DNA from: Planctomycetaceae bacterium
Lineage (GTDB): Bacteria > Planctomycetota > Planctomycetia > Planctomycetales > Planctomycetaceae
DNA length: 64,000 nucleotides
Assembly: GCA_002726205.1 (NCBI GenBank)
Contig: PBSL01000043.1
Coordinates: forward strand, 33,815-97,814
Reading direction: 5' to 3'
Shown: positions 1 to 9,898 of the stretch, piece by piece
Numbering within the stretch: the first letter of the stretch is position 1
Layout: each line of letters starts with the position of its first letter
The notes under the pieces: model-generated
The model's database searches: none
What the model was told of the DNA's origin: nothing
The model's input: the letters and a program-made list of their open reading frames with translations, nothing else
Position numbers and translations under genes: made by a program

Positions 1-2262
1 GCCCCACTGGTGGACGTGGCCCTGGGCGACGCCGCCCAGTGGATCGTCCTGGAAGAGATCGACCCGCTGGGAAAATACCTGCTCGAGCACTCCGGGAAAC
101 TTTCTGACCGCGTCGGTTTCCTGGCCGCCGACGCCCCCGTTTCATCGAACCAGGCAAGCGAGCGTGACCTGTCCGACCAGCCCGGCGTGGTGGGCCCGGT
201 CGCCGCTGGGGTACAGACCGATCAGGGCAGCGAGTGGCTGATCGCCAGACTGCTCGACGATACGTGGGTCGTCAATTCGCTCGGTGATGCCCTGCGGCTC
301 GCCCGCGGCCCGGGACGTGGCGCCCGGTTCGTCACGCAACAGGGCGAGTTGATCGAGCGGGACGGAACGTTGCTGGCCGGACCGCTGTCGACCGAAGCTT
401 CCCCGCTGTCTCGAAAAAGCGAACTACGGCGTCTGCGACAGGAACTCGCCGATCTGCAGAACCAGATCGAAACCAGCCAACTGCAACTCGGAGACCTCGA
501 CGAATCGCTGGTTTCCTCCGAATGCGACCTGACCGCCGCCGACTCGCAGCGCGAGTCGATCCTCGACCGGCTCGTACGACTCAAGTCCGATGCCGAGGAC
601 CAGAGACGGGAACTGGAAGCGGTGATTCGCGAACGGGGGACAGTCGAGGACGAGCTGCAGCAGATCGACGAATCGCAACGTTGCAGCCGACAGGAACTGG
701 ACACCACCATCCAGGAGCACGACACGTCCGAACAGCGGCAACAACAACTGGGATCGCAGGCCGAGTCCATACAGGCCCGCCAGGAAGAACGGCGACGGCA
801 ACGAACTGAACAGGAGGATTCACTCGGTCAGACACGTCTCGAAGCGACCCGCCAGGAAGAACGCCGTGCCAACCTGCGTGACGTCTGCAAACATCGTCGA
901 TCCGAAGTCGAGCATCACGCCGAGCAGGCACTGGAGGCCTCTCGCCGGCTCACACACATCTCCTCCCAACAACAGGACATCGACCTCGAAATCCTCAATG
1001 TCAGTAGTCAACTCGCTGAACTGGCAATCACCGACGAACACCACGACCGCGAAATCGTTCAGCTCGTCACCATCCGCAACGAACTGCGGCAACAGCGGAC
1101 CGAGTTGGCCGTCGAAGACAACCGGCTCAGCGAGGACGGGCAGAACCTGCGGCAGCAGCAACACGACGAAGAACTCAAGACAAGTGAAATCCGTGCCCAA
1201 TTCGACTCGGTCGAGCAACGGCTACAGGACGAATACCAGCTCGGACTCGACGACCTTGTCGACTCCGACGCTTCGGCTTTTCAGCTTTATCTCGCCGAAT
1301 TGCTCGTCCCCGACGAATCCGACGAACCCGGCGAGGACCAACTGGCCACAGACGAGCAGCAGATGGATGCGGCGTCGGGCAATCCGGAACATGAAGATGG
1401 CCCCGACGGTGCCAACGGGCTGGAAGCCGACCAGGAGCACGGGGACGACGGGAGAGATGGCGCCGGCAATTCGACAACCGGGAGCGCCGGAGAACCGGCA
1501 GCGGATGTCGACCCGGTCCGGTTGCAGCCCCCGCCGGGGGTCACGTTCCTGTCGGTCCGCGACCAGCTCGAGAATCGGGTCGCACGACTGAGACGGAAAT
1601 TGAAGTTGATGGGCAGCGTGAACACCGCCGCGTTGGAAAGCCTCGACGAATTCGAAACCCGCTTCGAACATCTCGAGAATCAGCGTCGCGACCTGGCCGA
1701 GGCCAAGGCAACCCTTGAAGAGATCGTGCAACGCATCAACGAGGAAAGCCAGCGGCTCTTTCATAAATCGTTCACAACGATCCAAGGCCATTTCAGGGAA
1801 ATGTTCCGCAAGCTGTTTGGTGGTGGCGAAGGTGACATCATCCTGGAGGATCCCGACGATGTTCTCGACTGTTCGATCGAGATCGTCGCCCGACCACCGG
1901 GGAAGGAGCTTCGTAGCCTGTCACTGCTCTCGGGCGGCGAAAAGACACTGACGGCCGTGGCCCTGGTGATGGCGATCTTCAAGAGCAATCCAAGCCCCTT
2001 CTGCATCCTCGATGAAGTCGATGCCGCACTGGATGACGCCAACATCGGGCGATACACGACAATGCTCGGCGATTTCGATCAAACAACGCAATTCATCATG
2101 ATCACTCACCGCAAACCAACAATGACCATCGCCGACCTGATTTACGGTGTCACGATGGAGCAGCCGGGGATCTCGAAGAGAATCTCGGTGCGGTTCGAGG
2201 ATGTGAATGAAGATGGGGACTTTACGTCGAATTCTCCGGATGGGGAGTCTGACGCCGCGTGA
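1..2262 (+). CDS. smc: Chromosome segregation protein SMC, C-terminal part (5' truncated by window edge)
   Basis: This is the C-terminal 753 residues of an SMC ATPase, which with ScpA/ScpB-type partners compacts and segregates chromosomes. The frame is open from base 1, so the gene begins upstream; the GTG at base 10 is internal. The first ~125 residues are the second half of the hinge (glycine-rich [12 protein letters not shown] region). A long coiled coil follows, interrupted by an acidic low-complexity stretch at about residues 434-505, and then the C-terminal ATPase lobe. That lobe has the [10 protein letters not shown] block, the ABC signature LLSGGEKT (~residue 642), Walker B with D-loop [13 protein letters not shown] (~667-679) and the H-loop MITHR (~700). 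The Walker A half is not in the window. Family assignment is secure; the acidic insert is unusual. Confidence 0.95.
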   Translation, partial: APLVDVALGDAAQWIVLEEIDPLGKYLLEHSGKLSDRVGFLAADAPVSSNQASERDLSDQPGVVGPVAAGVQTDQGSEWLIARLLDDTWVVNSLGDALRLARGPGRGARFVTQQGELIERDGTLLAGPLSTEASPLSRKSELRRLRQELADLQNQIETSQLQLGDLDESLVSSECDLTAADSQRESILDRLVRLKSDAEDQRRELEAVIRERGTVEDELQQIDESQRCSRQELDTTIQEHDTSEQRQQQLGSQAESIQARQEERRRQRTEQEDSLGQTRLEATRQEERRANLRDVCKHRRSEVEHHAEQALEASRRLTHISSQQQDIDLEILNVSSQLAELAITDEHHDREIVQLVTIRNELRQQRTELAVEDNRLSEDGQNLRQQQHDEELKTSEIRAQFDSVEQRLQDEYQLGLDDLVDSDASAFQLYLAELLVPDESDEPGEDQLATDEQQMDAASGNPEHEDGPDGANGLEADQEHGDDGRDGAGNSTTGSAGEPAADVDPVRLQPPPGVTFLSVRDQLENRVARLRRKLKLMGSVNTAALESLDEFETRFEHLENQRRDLAEAKATLEEIVQRINEESQRLFHKSFTTIQGHFREMFRKLFGGGEGDIILEDPDDVLDCSIEIVARPPGKELRSLSLLSGGEKTLTAVALVMAIFKSNPSPFCILDEVDAALDDANIGRYTTMLGDFDQTTQFIMITHRKPTMTIADLIYGVTMEQPGISKRISVRFEDVNEDGDFTSNSPDGESDAA

Positions 2263-2865
2263 GCGACGGCCTGTTGCCAGGTCCAGGATCGCCACGACGG
2301 GATGTGACGGCCGGGAAGATACTGCATCCCGTGCTAGTTGACCGCGTCGCAGCGGTTCGGATTGCCGCCGAAACGCGGGATTTCCCCACGTTCACGGCTG
2401 TCACCGAGCCAATGATCCTAAAGTCACTCGTACACTTAGGTCGAAACTAGTGATCAGACACGTGGAGACGGAGTGTACTGCCACAGGCGTTTTACTGGTT
2501 ACACGGAAGTTACCGGCAGGATAGTCCGTTTCGGCGAGTTGTTTTCGATGGGGGGATAGAAGGACTTCGGGGGTGACCCACCCCGGAAGCAGGATGCTCT
2601 GGTCATCAACTCTCGGTCCCACCTCCCCGCATCGGTGGACACGACAAATTCGGAGGAGCGTTTCAAGGAGAGACCCAAACGGCCCGTTCTCACGGGTCCT
2701 TGCCGACTTCTCGGGTCGGCCAGGGATTCAGAGAACCAAGTCACCCAGCCTCGTGACAGGCTCATGCCTCCAGGATGCTGGTCGACGGACCCAACGACAT
2801 GGCGGGACGTGTTCCCGCGGGCTTGACGTTCCTCAGAGTTGAGATATTTCCGACTGGAGCCCGCA
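2263..2865. other. Gene-free region with three hairpins upstream of the HTH-receiver gene
   Basis: About 600 bases hold no convincing gene: the short open frames lack recognisable protein features. Three hairpins are visible on the plus strand. One at 2565-2589 has two 11-base arms giving 10 pairs around one G-G mismatch and a 3-base loop. One at 2681-2698 has 7 pairs, one of them G-T, and a TCTC loop. One at 2702-2720 has GCCGAC pairing with GTCGGC. They could belong to a small RNA or a structured leader. No match to tmRNA, SRP RNA or RNase P RNA was recognised. Confidence 0.5.
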
Positions 2866-3438
2866 ATGAAAACAATCTTCACTACTGGACAGGTCGCCAA
2901 GATCTGCAAGGTAGCGCCCCGTACTGTCAGCAAGTGGTTCGACTCTGGCCGCTTGCGTGGTTACCGCATCCCCGGGTCGCAGGATCGACGGATCCCGCGA
3001 GAGCACCTGATTCGTTTCCTCAAGGAACACGGGATGCCGCTTGGAGAGCTCGAGGACGAGGCGATGGGCAAGGTTCTGCTCGTCGGTGTCGACTCGATGA
3101 TCCAGACCGGCATCGTCGAAATCCTGGGCAGCGATGACTACAAGGTCGAGGCCGCGATGAGCGGTTTCGAGGCCGGCATCCAGGCAGAATCCCTGCATCC
3201 GGACTGTGTCATCGTCGACTTCGGAATGGGCCGACAGGACGCGTTGATGATCGCCCAGAACCTCCGCAGAAACGGTGAGTACAGCGAAACCGTCTTGGTC
3301 GCGCTGCTGACCGACGAGGACAACGCCAGCGGCTTTGATCGGACGATCTTCAACGAGACGTTCCGGAAGCCGTTTGACACGGCACTGCTCGCGGAACGCG
3401 TTCGCACGTTGATCAGTCGCAAGAAGCAACTGGTGTGA
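2866..3438 (+). CDS. DNA-binding protein with N-terminal helix-turn-helix and C-terminal receiver-like domain
   Basis: The 190-residue protein starts at ATG 2866, preceded by GGAG at 2856-2859; an in-frame TTG at 2839 has no such site. Residues ~5-58 form an excisionase/MerR-like winged helix (TTGQVAKICKVAPRTVSKWF, then RRIPREHLIRFL). Residues ~69-185 resemble a response-regulator receiver domain: acidic D76, candidate phosphoacceptor D118 in VIVDFG, T149 in LLTDE, and the conserved Lys K168 in RKPF. The order is the reverse of ordinary response regulators, which place the receiver first. No histidine kinase lies nearby. A strong terminator follows, so it is probably transcribed alone. Target genes cannot be inferred. 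Confidence 0.85.
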   Translation: MKTIFTTGQVAKICKVAPRTVSKWFDSGRLRGYRIPGSQDRRIPREHLIRFLKEHGMPLGELEDEAMGKVLLVGVDSMIQTGIVEILGSDDYKVEAAMSGFEAGIQAESLHPDCVIVDFGMGRQDALMIAQNLRRNGEYSETVLVALLTDEDNASGFDRTIFNETFRKPFDTALLAERVRTLISRKKQLV

Positions 3439-3552
3439 ATCGGACACTTGCTACCGGGTAGGGCTCCAAGGAAGAAACCCACACGGCTCCAGGGATGAAT
3501 TGAACAGGCCAAAGGATCCCGGCCGTCCGAGAGAACGCGGTTTCAACCAAAG

Positions 3553-3592
3553 GGAATGCCCGGCCATGACGGCCGGGCATTCCTTTTTTTTT
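3553..3592 (+). terminator. Rho-independent terminator after the HTH-receiver gene
   Basis: A perfect 13-bp stem (3553-3565 with 3571-3583) encloses the loop ATGAC and is followed directly by nine T residues (3584-3592). It sits 114 bases after the regulator stop codon and before the glycosyltransferase start, separating the two transcription units. Confidence 0.93.
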
Positions 3593-3666
3593 GTGACGAC
3601 ACTTTCCCGTCTCAGCAACGTACAGTCCCATGTAGATCACCCGGCTTGTGGTTGCAGCCTTTCCCG

Positions 3667-5373
3667 ATGAACGATGTCCTCACCCCGCCGTCTCGCCGAA
3701 CACGTCTGACCCTGGCGACACTGTCCCTGGTCGCCGGCCTGGCAGTGATCACCACACTCGACACGGCTGGCGATTATCCCCGGCTGGGCGAGGGACCGGG
3801 GTTGACCGTCGACGAGATGTTCAACGTCGGCGAGGGTTACCGGCTGGTCCGAGCCACCGCGATGTGGATGGCCGGCGAGTTTCACTGGCGTGAGGTCTTC
3901 GGTGAGCGAGACGACCTGGGCCCGGCGGCCCCTGCCGGTTACCACCTTGCCGACCACCCCCCGTTGGGTCGTTTCGCGCTGGGACTGGCACACGAGGCCG
4001 TCCTCGCCGTGGCGCCACCGCCTTCGAGAGGCCTGTCGCCTTTTGTGCCTACCGCGGCCCGTGTCGGCTCGGCACTGGCGTTTGCCTGGCTGGTCTACGT
4101 CGTCGGTCGTGCTGCAGCCGGCTGGTATGGGCACCTCGCCGGAGTCTCGGCGGCACTCGCGCTGGTGCTGATGCCGCGGCTCTTCGCCCACGCCCACCTG
4201 GCCTCCCTGGAAATGATGATCACGCTGGCCTACGCCGCTACCGTGATTTCGCTGGCAGAACGTTGGAGCCGACCCGGGGGACCTCGTTCACGCGATGCGC
4301 TGGTACCGGGCCTGCTGTTGGGGCTGGCACTGCTGACGAAGATCCAGGCCGTGCTGCTGGGTCCCCCGGTGGCCATCTGGGCACTCTGGCAGTGGCGGCA
4401 CCACGCGTTGAAACCACTGGCGATCTGGGCAGCGGTGGGTGCACTCGTCTTCCTGGTCGGCTGGCCCTGGCTCTGGATCGATCCGCTCGATCACCTCACC
4501 GAGTACTTCGCCCGGACCACGCAGCGGGCCTCGTTGTCGGTCTGGTATCTCGGCATCAAGTCGCCCGACAACCAGGTCGCCTGGCATTACCCGCTGGTGA
4601 TGTTTGTCACAACAGTTCCGCTGGGCCTGCACATCCTGGCCACCTGCGGCTTGTGTTCTCGACGTTGGCGCTGGTGGAAAGATCCTCGCGCCGTGCTGCT
4701 GACCGCCTGCACGGGATTTCCGGTTCTGCTGTTTTCAGTCCCCGGCCTGTCGGTTTACGACGGTGTGCGTTTGTTCCTGGTCGTCTTCCCGTTGTGGGCG
4801 GTGCTGGTGGGCCGTGGCACGGTTGTCGCCTACGACTGGCTCTCGACAAAACTCTCCGCCGGCGCGGCAAGCGGGTTGCTGGCCGTGGTTTTCCTCGGCC
4901 AGGCCTGGGGACTGGTCATCATGCATCCCTGCGGGCTCGGGTTCTACAACCTCGCCGTCGGCGGTCCGGCCGGTGCCGAGCGGCTGGGGCTGGAGCCCAC
5001 TTACTGGGGCGACAGCCTGACCCGCGGGTTCCTGGCGACGGTGGCCGAGCGGGTACCCGAGAACGAGACCATCGCGGTGTTTCCGTCGCTGCACCCGGTC
5101 CAGTGGACAGAACTGCTGCGGCATGCCCGCATCTGGGGTGAGAAGCCACCCCGCCTGGCTCTCTATGGCACACCGGCCGCCGCCGGCGCACGATTCATCA
5201 TGATCTTCCGCCGCAAGGCGGATCTACCCGAAGAACTGCGGCAGAAACCGCCCGGAACACGCAGCGTGGCCGAGGTTCGCAGGGCCGGTGTCGTGCTCGC
5301 CGCACTTTATCAACAACGGATTCGGGCCGAAGAACTCCGCAATGACACCACGGACACCTATACTGACAACTAG
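3667..5373 (+). CDS. GT39-type (ArnT/PMT-like) membrane glycosyltransferase
   Basis: This 568-residue integral membrane protein resembles the dolichyl-phosphate-mannose/ArnT GT-C glycosyltransferases, which move a sugar from a polyprenyl-phosphate carrier onto an acceptor on the outer face of the membrane. A first transmembrane helix at ~12-30 is followed by the loop motif [15 protein letters not shown], whose Asp-Glu pair matches the catalytic acidic motif of the fold. A second conserved block is [12 protein letters not shown], and about ten further hydrophobic segments follow. The start at 3667 (MNDVL) was chosen because a longer frame beginning at 3556 would start inside the upstream terminator. 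The gene heads a plus-strand run that continues 41 bases later with moaC. Donor and acceptor are unknown. Confidence 0.85.
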   Translation: MNDVLTPPSRRTRLTLATLSLVAGLAVITTLDTAGDYPRLGEGPGLTVDEMFNVGEGYRLVRATAMWMAGEFHWREVFGERDDLGPAAPAGYHLADHPPLGRFALGLAHEAVLAVAPPPSRGLSPFVPTAARVGSALAFAWLVYVVGRAAAGWYGHLAGVSAALALVLMPRLFAHAHLASLEMMITLAYAATVISLAERWSRPGGPRSRDALVPGLLLGLALLTKIQAVLLGPPVAIWALWQWRHHALKPLAIWAAVGALVFLVGWPWLWIDPLDHLTEYFARTTQRASLSVWYLGIKSPDNQVAWHYPLVMFVTTVPLGLHILATCGLCSRRWRWWKDPRAVLLTACTGFPVLLFSVPGLSVYDGVRLFLVVFPLWAVLVGRGTVVAYDWLSTKLSAGAASGLLAVVFLGQAWGLVIMHPCGLGFYNLAVGGPAGAERLGLEPTYWGDSLTRGFLATVAERVPENETIAVFPSLHPVQWTELLRHARIWGEKPPRLALYGTPAAAGARFIMIFRRKADLPEELRQKPPGTRSVAEVRRAGVVLAALYQQRIRAEELRNDTTDTYTDN

Positions 5374-5414
5374 TTCGTTTCGGACATTTCCTGGATTTCA
5401 CACCCCTGGGCACC

Positions 5415-5912
5415 ATGACCGATCTCACGCATTTTGACGAATCCGGCGCCTCTCGCATGGTGGATGTCGGAGACAAGCCGGTCACGCGGCGACTCGCAGT
5501 CGCCGAAGCGACGGTACAAATGCAGCCGGAAACACTGGCGTTGATCCGTGACGGGGGGCTGGCCAAAGGCGACGTGTTCGAAGTCGCACGGCTGGCAGGA
5601 ATCCAGGCCACCAAGCGGACCGCCGACCTGATCCCGTTGTGCCACACCCTGCCCCTGGACTCGGCCTCGGTCGACTTCGAGTACCTGGACAAGTCCCAGG
5701 TCCGCGTGGTTGCCCGTGTCGGGACCCAGGGACGAACCGGGGTAGAAATGGAAGCGCTGGTCGCGGCCACCACCGCGGCCCTGACGATCTACGACATGTG
5801 CAAGTCGATGGATCGGGGCATGGAAATCGGCGAGGTACGGTTGCTCGAGAAGTCCGGGGGACGCAGCGGGCACTACGTCCACGAGCGGCTCGGTGAAGCG
5901 GGAGGAAAGTAG
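5415..5912 (+). CDS. moaC: Cyclic pyranopterin monophosphate synthase MoaC
   Basis: MoaC converts the cyclic GTP intermediate made by MoaA into cyclic pyranopterin monophosphate, an early step of molybdenum cofactor synthesis in the cytoplasm. The 165-residue length is typical. Family motifs are clear: [16 protein letters not shown] near the N-terminus, [15 protein letters not shown] in the middle, and [24 protein letters not shown] toward the end (quoted here only as a block label; key residues are the Lys, Asp and Gly-Gly). No other moa gene is nearby. The stop codon directly abuts the GTG of the downstream permease, so the two are probably cotranscribed. Confidence 0.96.
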   Translation: MTDLTHFDESGASRMVDVGDKPVTRRLAVAEATVQMQPETLALIRDGGLAKGDVFEVARLAGIQATKRTADLIPLCHTLPLDSASVDFEYLDKSQVRVVARVGTQGRTGVEMEALVAATTAALTIYDMCKSMDRGMEIGEVRLLEKSGGRSGHYVHERLGEAGGK

Positions 5913-7616
5913 GTGCTGGCCGGACCGATTTTCAGCCGTGAGGCCGCGACGGCGCCGCGCCAATTGCGGCATTACCTGGTCCGTTCCGGATACGTGGCCG
6001 CGTTGTTCGTGTTGATGTACACCGCGGCCCAGGCCGTCTTCGGCTGGCAGCAGGTCCACAACGTCGGTGACGTCGCCCGTTTCGGGAGCCTGGTATTCCA
6101 GATCTTCTCGCTCGTACAACTCTCGCTCGTCCTTTTCTTCGCACTCCTGTTCTGCGCCAGCAGCGTGGCCCAGGAAAAGGACCGTCGCACACTCGTGTTG
6201 CTGCTGATGACCGACCTGAAATCCCACGAGCTGGTGCTCGGCAAGCTCTGCTCAAGCCTGCTGATCGTGTTGGTGCTGATCGGGACATCGGCCCCGGTGT
6301 TCTTCCTGGTTCATTTACTTGGTGGAGTTGCCTGGGAACAGGTCGCCTGGATGCTGGCCCTGTGCGTCGCCGTCGCATTTGCCGCCGCCGGTTGGGGCGG
6401 GCTGGTGGCCTTCTGGCGCGAAAAGACCTTTCAGACACTGGCGATCAGCGTCCTGGGCGTCGTCGGTTTTCTTGGTGTGGTCGAGGCATTGCGTACGGTG
6501 GCCGGCCTTTCCTGGGTGTCGACACTGAACCCGTACCGGGCACTGCTGGTGATCCTCGATCCGTTCGCCCGCAATGGAGGCGAGATCGCTGGGCAGTCGG
6601 TCGCGGCACTGACGGCCCTCGGCGGAATCCTGATCATGCTGACGGTGTGGCGACTGCGGATCTGGAACCCGTCACGGACCAACTACCTGCAGCCCGAGGA
6701 GTCAACCGACGAGGTTTCCGGGGTGTCCCGCGTTCGGCATCGACGGATCTGGAGCAACCCGGTTATCTGGCGCGAGATCCGGACACGGGCCTATGGTCGC
6801 AGGGTCCAGGCAATCAAGGCAGCCTACCTGCTGCTGGCCGGTTTTGCCGTCTATCTCCTGACCGGGACCAGGCCCGGTGACGGCCTGCTGATGAACATGA
6901 TCACGCCCGGGGGATTCGCATTTGCCGGGTTGTCGCTGCTGAGTCTCCTGCTGATCAACGCTCAGGCCGTCACGGCCCTGACCAACGAACGCGACGGGAA
7001 AACGCTCGAACTGCTGATGGCCACTGACATTTCGGCCCGCGAGTTCATCTACGGCAAGCTGGGTGGAATCGCTTTCAACACCCGGGAGCTGATCGTCGTG
7101 CCCCTGGGACTGGTCGCCTGGCAGGCCACCCGCAACGTGCTGTTGTGGGAGGAATTCGTCTACGTGCTGGTCGGTTTCGCCACGCTGGTCTTCTTTGCCG
7201 CGATGCTCGGACTGCACTCGGGCCTCACGTTCGAGAGTTCCCGGGCCGCGATCGCCAACAGTCTGGGAACGCTGTTTTTCCTGTTCATCGGCATCTTCAT
7301 TTTCCTGATGCTCCTGGTGGAAACCAGTGGATCGTTCGCGTCACAACTGCTGAGTTTCATCGTCTTTATCGGCCTGGGAGGTATCGGGCTGTGGGCCTCC
7401 CTGACCCACAAGAACCCCTCGGCCGCACTGACCCTGGCGGCTGGTTGGCTGCCGTTTGTGACGTTCTACTGCATCACCGAATTTCTGCGGGGAGGAAGCC
7501 TCAGCGTGTGCCTGGCGATCGTGTCGATCTACGGATTCACGACACTGGCAATGCTCGTCCCCGCCGTCAGCACATTCGACGTGACGCTGGATCAACCGAC
7601 CATCGGCAAGAGCTGA
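5913..7616 (+). CDS. ABC-2-type transporter permease, two fused halves
   Basis: This 567-residue membrane protein starts at GTG 5913, immediately after the moaC stop, with GGAGG at 5901-5905. It contains two related ABC-2 permease halves, roughly residues 1-245 and 280-567. Each carries the same cytoplasmic element after a long hydrophobic segment: EKDRRTLVLLLMTDLKSHEL in the first, ERDGKTLELLMATDISAREF in the second. About 12 hydrophobic segments are visible. It would form the membrane channel of an exporter, but no ATP-binding subunit is adjacent, so its partner must be encoded elsewhere. Substrate unknown. Confidence 0.85.
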   Translation: MLAGPIFSREAATAPRQLRHYLVRSGYVAALFVLMYTAAQAVFGWQQVHNVGDVARFGSLVFQIFSLVQLSLVLFFALLFCASSVAQEKDRRTLVLLLMTDLKSHELVLGKLCSSLLIVLVLIGTSAPVFFLVHLLGGVAWEQVAWMLALCVAVAFAAAGWGGLVAFWREKTFQTLAISVLGVVGFLGVVEALRTVAGLSWVSTLNPYRALLVILDPFARNGGEIAGQSVAALTALGGILIMLTVWRLRIWNPSRTNYLQPEESTDEVSGVSRVRHRRIWSNPVIWREIRTRAYGRRVQAIKAAYLLLAGFAVYLLTGTRPGDGLLMNMITPGGFAFAGLSLLSLLLINAQAVTALTNERDGKTLELLMATDISAREFIYGKLGGIAFNTRELIVVPLGLVAWQATRNVLLWEEFVYVLVGFATLVFFAAMLGLHSGLTFESSRAAIANSLGTLFFLFIGIFIFLMLLVETSGSFASQLLSFIVFIGLGGIGLWASLTHKNPSAALTLAAGWLPFVTFYCITEFLRGGSLSVCLAIVSIYGFTTLAMLVPAVSTFDVTLDQPTIGKS

Positions 7617-7637
7617 CACCAGTCAGGAAGGACAGCG

Positions 7638-8918
7638 GTGCAGGAAATCTGGTTGCCCGGCTGCCTGGCGATGACCGGACTGATTCTGGCCAGTGGTTTC
7701 TTTTCGTCGAGCGAAACGGCCCTGTTCTTCCTGTCCCGCGAGGACCTGCGCGCGTTCCGCGTCGGTCGCCGCCGACAGCAACTCGTCACCCGGTTGCTGG
7801 CCGATCCCGATCGCCTGTTGACGGCAGTGCTGTTCTGGAACCTGCTGATCAACCTGACGTTTTTCTCCGTCAGCATTGTCCTCGCCGGAAAGCTCTCCGA
7901 AGGCAATCCCGTCACGGCGGCAGCCTTTTCGCTGAGCAGCGTCGTCGTCATCATTCTCTTTGGCGAGGTCCTTCCCAAGAGCATCGCGGTCCTGTTCCGG
8001 CGACGCTTGGCCCTGTGGCTGGCCTGGCCCCTGACCATCGCTGTGCGGGTCTTCGACCCACTGGCACCGGCGTTCCTGGCCATCACCAAGCTGCTTCACC
8101 GGGCCTTCTGGCCTCACGTGATCGACGAACCGACACTCGACGCCGAGGACCTGGAACAGGCGGTGGAGAATTCCGAGCGGACGACGGAGGTGATTCGCCA
8201 GGAACGACAAGTCCTGCACAACATCCTCGATCTCGGTGAAATCTCGGTCGAGGAAGTCATGCGACCGCGAGGAACCTGGACCACGGCAACGGTGCCGGTC
8301 CGTCTTTCAGACCTCGATGCGACGGCAATCGAAACCGGCTTCGTGGTCCTGAGCAATGGTGACGACGCCGTCGAGAAGGTCATCCCGCTTGACCACCGCT
8401 CGACCCTGACACAGGAACACCTTGAACAACTCAGCGAGGACGTGATCCCGGTTCCCTGGTGTGCCAACCTGGCATTCGTACTGCAGAGAATGCGCGAGAC
8501 GTTTGCGGGTGTTGCGAGTGTGGTCAACGAGTACGGCGAGACGATCGGGGTTGTCACCTACGATGATATCCTGGACACGATTCTCTCACCGGAACCGAGC
8601 CGGGCCCGTCGGTTGTTGAGACGCGAACCGGTCCAGGATCTGGGGGACGGGAAGTACGAGGTCGAGGCCCTGACGACTCTGCGATACCTGGCGAAACGAC
8701 TCAATGTCGAATTCGAACCCGACCCCGAACGGCAAGTGACCGTCGGCGGCTTGTTGCAGGAACAACTCGAACGGATGCCGGTCGTGGGAGATGAGTGCAT
8801 CTGGCAGGGCTACCGGATCCGGGTGATGGAAACCTCTGGACGCGGGCCTCGCAAGGTGGTCGTCGCGCCGCAGCAGGGCCTGACCGACCCGGCGTCACCG
8901 GGAGGGTCACCGGCATGA
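7638..8918 (+). CDS. CNNM/CorC-type membrane protein with CBS domains (first copy)
   Basis: This 426-residue protein starts at GTG 7638 behind an AGGAAGG site. The N-terminal ~190 residues form a CNNM (DUF21) transmembrane domain with the SSSETALFFLSREDLR block and several hydrophobic helices. CBS-like repeats follow (VEEVMRPRGTW, then FAGVASVVNEYGETIGVVTYDDILDTI), and then a CorC/HlyC-type C-terminal domain ending in GYRIRVMETSGRGPRKVVV. The family is linked to magnesium or cobalt transport and was once called hemolysin-like. The stop overlaps the start of the next, paralogous gene (ATGA), indicating coupled translation and possibly a heteromeric complex. Confidence 0.88.
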   Translation: MQEIWLPGCLAMTGLILASGFFSSSETALFFLSREDLRAFRVGRRRQQLVTRLLADPDRLLTAVLFWNLLINLTFFSVSIVLAGKLSEGNPVTAAAFSLSSVVVIILFGEVLPKSIAVLFRRRLALWLAWPLTIAVRVFDPLAPAFLAITKLLHRAFWPHVIDEPTLDAEDLEQAVENSERTTEVIRQERQVLHNILDLGEISVEEVMRPRGTWTTATVPVRLSDLDATAIETGFVVLSNGDDAVEKVIPLDHRSTLTQEHLEQLSEDVIPVPWCANLAFVLQRMRETFAGVASVVNEYGETIGVVTYDDILDTILSPEPSRARRLLRREPVQDLGDGKYEVEALTTLRYLAKRLNVEFEPDPERQVTVGGLLQEQLERMPVVGDECIWQGYRIRVMETSGRGPRKVVVAPQQGLTDPASPGGSPA

Positions 8919-9898
8919 TGATCGTCACAGCGATCTTGATCTTCCTGGTCGGCCTCTGGCTCTCGGCCTTTTTCAGCGGCTCGGAAACCGGGTTTTACCG
9001 GATCAGTTTCGTGCGACTGAGCATCGACGCGCACGCGGGGGACCGAACCGCCGAACGCATCCTGTGGTTCGCACGCCACCCAACCGCCTTCGTCGCCACC
9101 ACTCTCGTCGGCAACAACCTTGCCAACTTTCTGACCACCCTCGGCATCTCGCTGGCCGTCACCGCGGCGGCAACATCCAACAGTAACTCAGCGGGATGGA
9201 CAATCGCCACCACGTTGTTCGTTTCGCCAATCGTATTCATCTTCGGTGAACTGATGCCCAAGAATCTCTTTCTCCGATCGCCACAATACCGCCTGCTCCG
9301 CAATGCCTCGCTGTTTCGCTCGTTCTACTACCTGTTCGCCCCACTCAGTTTTCCCCTGATCCTGATCACCCGCTGGCTCGAACGCCTGGCTCCTCCCGAC
9401 CAGCAATCCACCACGCTGGTCCTCGGCCGCAAGCGGCTCGTGCAGGTGCTTGCCGAAGGCCACGAGCAGGGCCTGCTCAGCGACATCCAGGATCGACTGG
9501 TCAATGGCCTGCTCAACACGGCCGCCGATCCCGTCGATGCCAGCCTGGTGCTGCAGCACCGCGTGCTGGGATTGCCCGAAACCTCCTCCCGCGACGATCT
9601 GCTCGCACACGCACGCCGGTACGGACTGACCGAGGTCGCCATCCACAGGGACGGCCAGCCGGGCGAGTGGTTCGGCTGCCTGCGCGTGGTGGATCTGGCG
9701 ATTCGCGACGAACCGCTCAACGGCTTGATCATCGAGTTGCCAATCGTGCCGTCGGACAGCAGCCGCCTGGAAGCACTGCTGATCCTCAACGAAGCCACCG
9801 CACCGCTGGGTGTCGTCAGCGGAGATGGCCAAACACGAGGACTGGTAAGCCGAAGACAACTGACCGAGCAACTGGTCCAACCGCAGGCTCCAGCATGA
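8915..9898 (+). CDS. CNNM-type membrane protein (second, shorter copy)
   Basis: This 327-residue paralogue starts at ATG 8915, overlapping the previous stop by four bases; longer in-frame starts lie inside the upstream gene and were rejected. The N-terminus has the CNNM signature SAFFSGSETGFYRISFVRLS and four or so hydrophobic helices, including FIFGELMPKNLF. The cytoplasmic part (~190-327) is CBS-like but degenerate and lacks the CorC/HlyC C-terminal domain of its neighbour. The overlap at both ends (the next gene also starts with ATGA) makes a tightly coupled three-gene unit. The pair may work together in metal-ion transport; this is inferred from family and context only. Confidence 0.85.
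   Translation: MMIVTAILIFLVGLWLSAFFSGSETGFYRISFVRLSIDAHAGDRTAERILWFARHPTAFVATTLVGNNLANFLTTLGISLAVTAAATSNSNSAGWTIATTLFVSPIVFIFGELMPKNLFLRSPQYRLLRNASLFRSFYYLFAPLSFPLILITRWLERLAPPDQQSTTLVLGRKRLVQVLAEGHEQGLLSDIQDRLVNGLLNTAADPVDASLVLQHRVLGLPETSSRDDLLAHARRYGLTEVAIHRDGQPGEWFGCLRVVDLAIRDEPLNGLIIELPIVPSDSSRLEALLILNEATAPLGVVSGDGQTRGLVSRRQLTEQLVQPQAPA

Noticed and set aside
2499..2933. A possible 144-codon minus-strand gene upstream of the HTH-receiver gene
   Set aside because: It overlaps the regulator start, has no family features, and its sequence is explained by hairpins.
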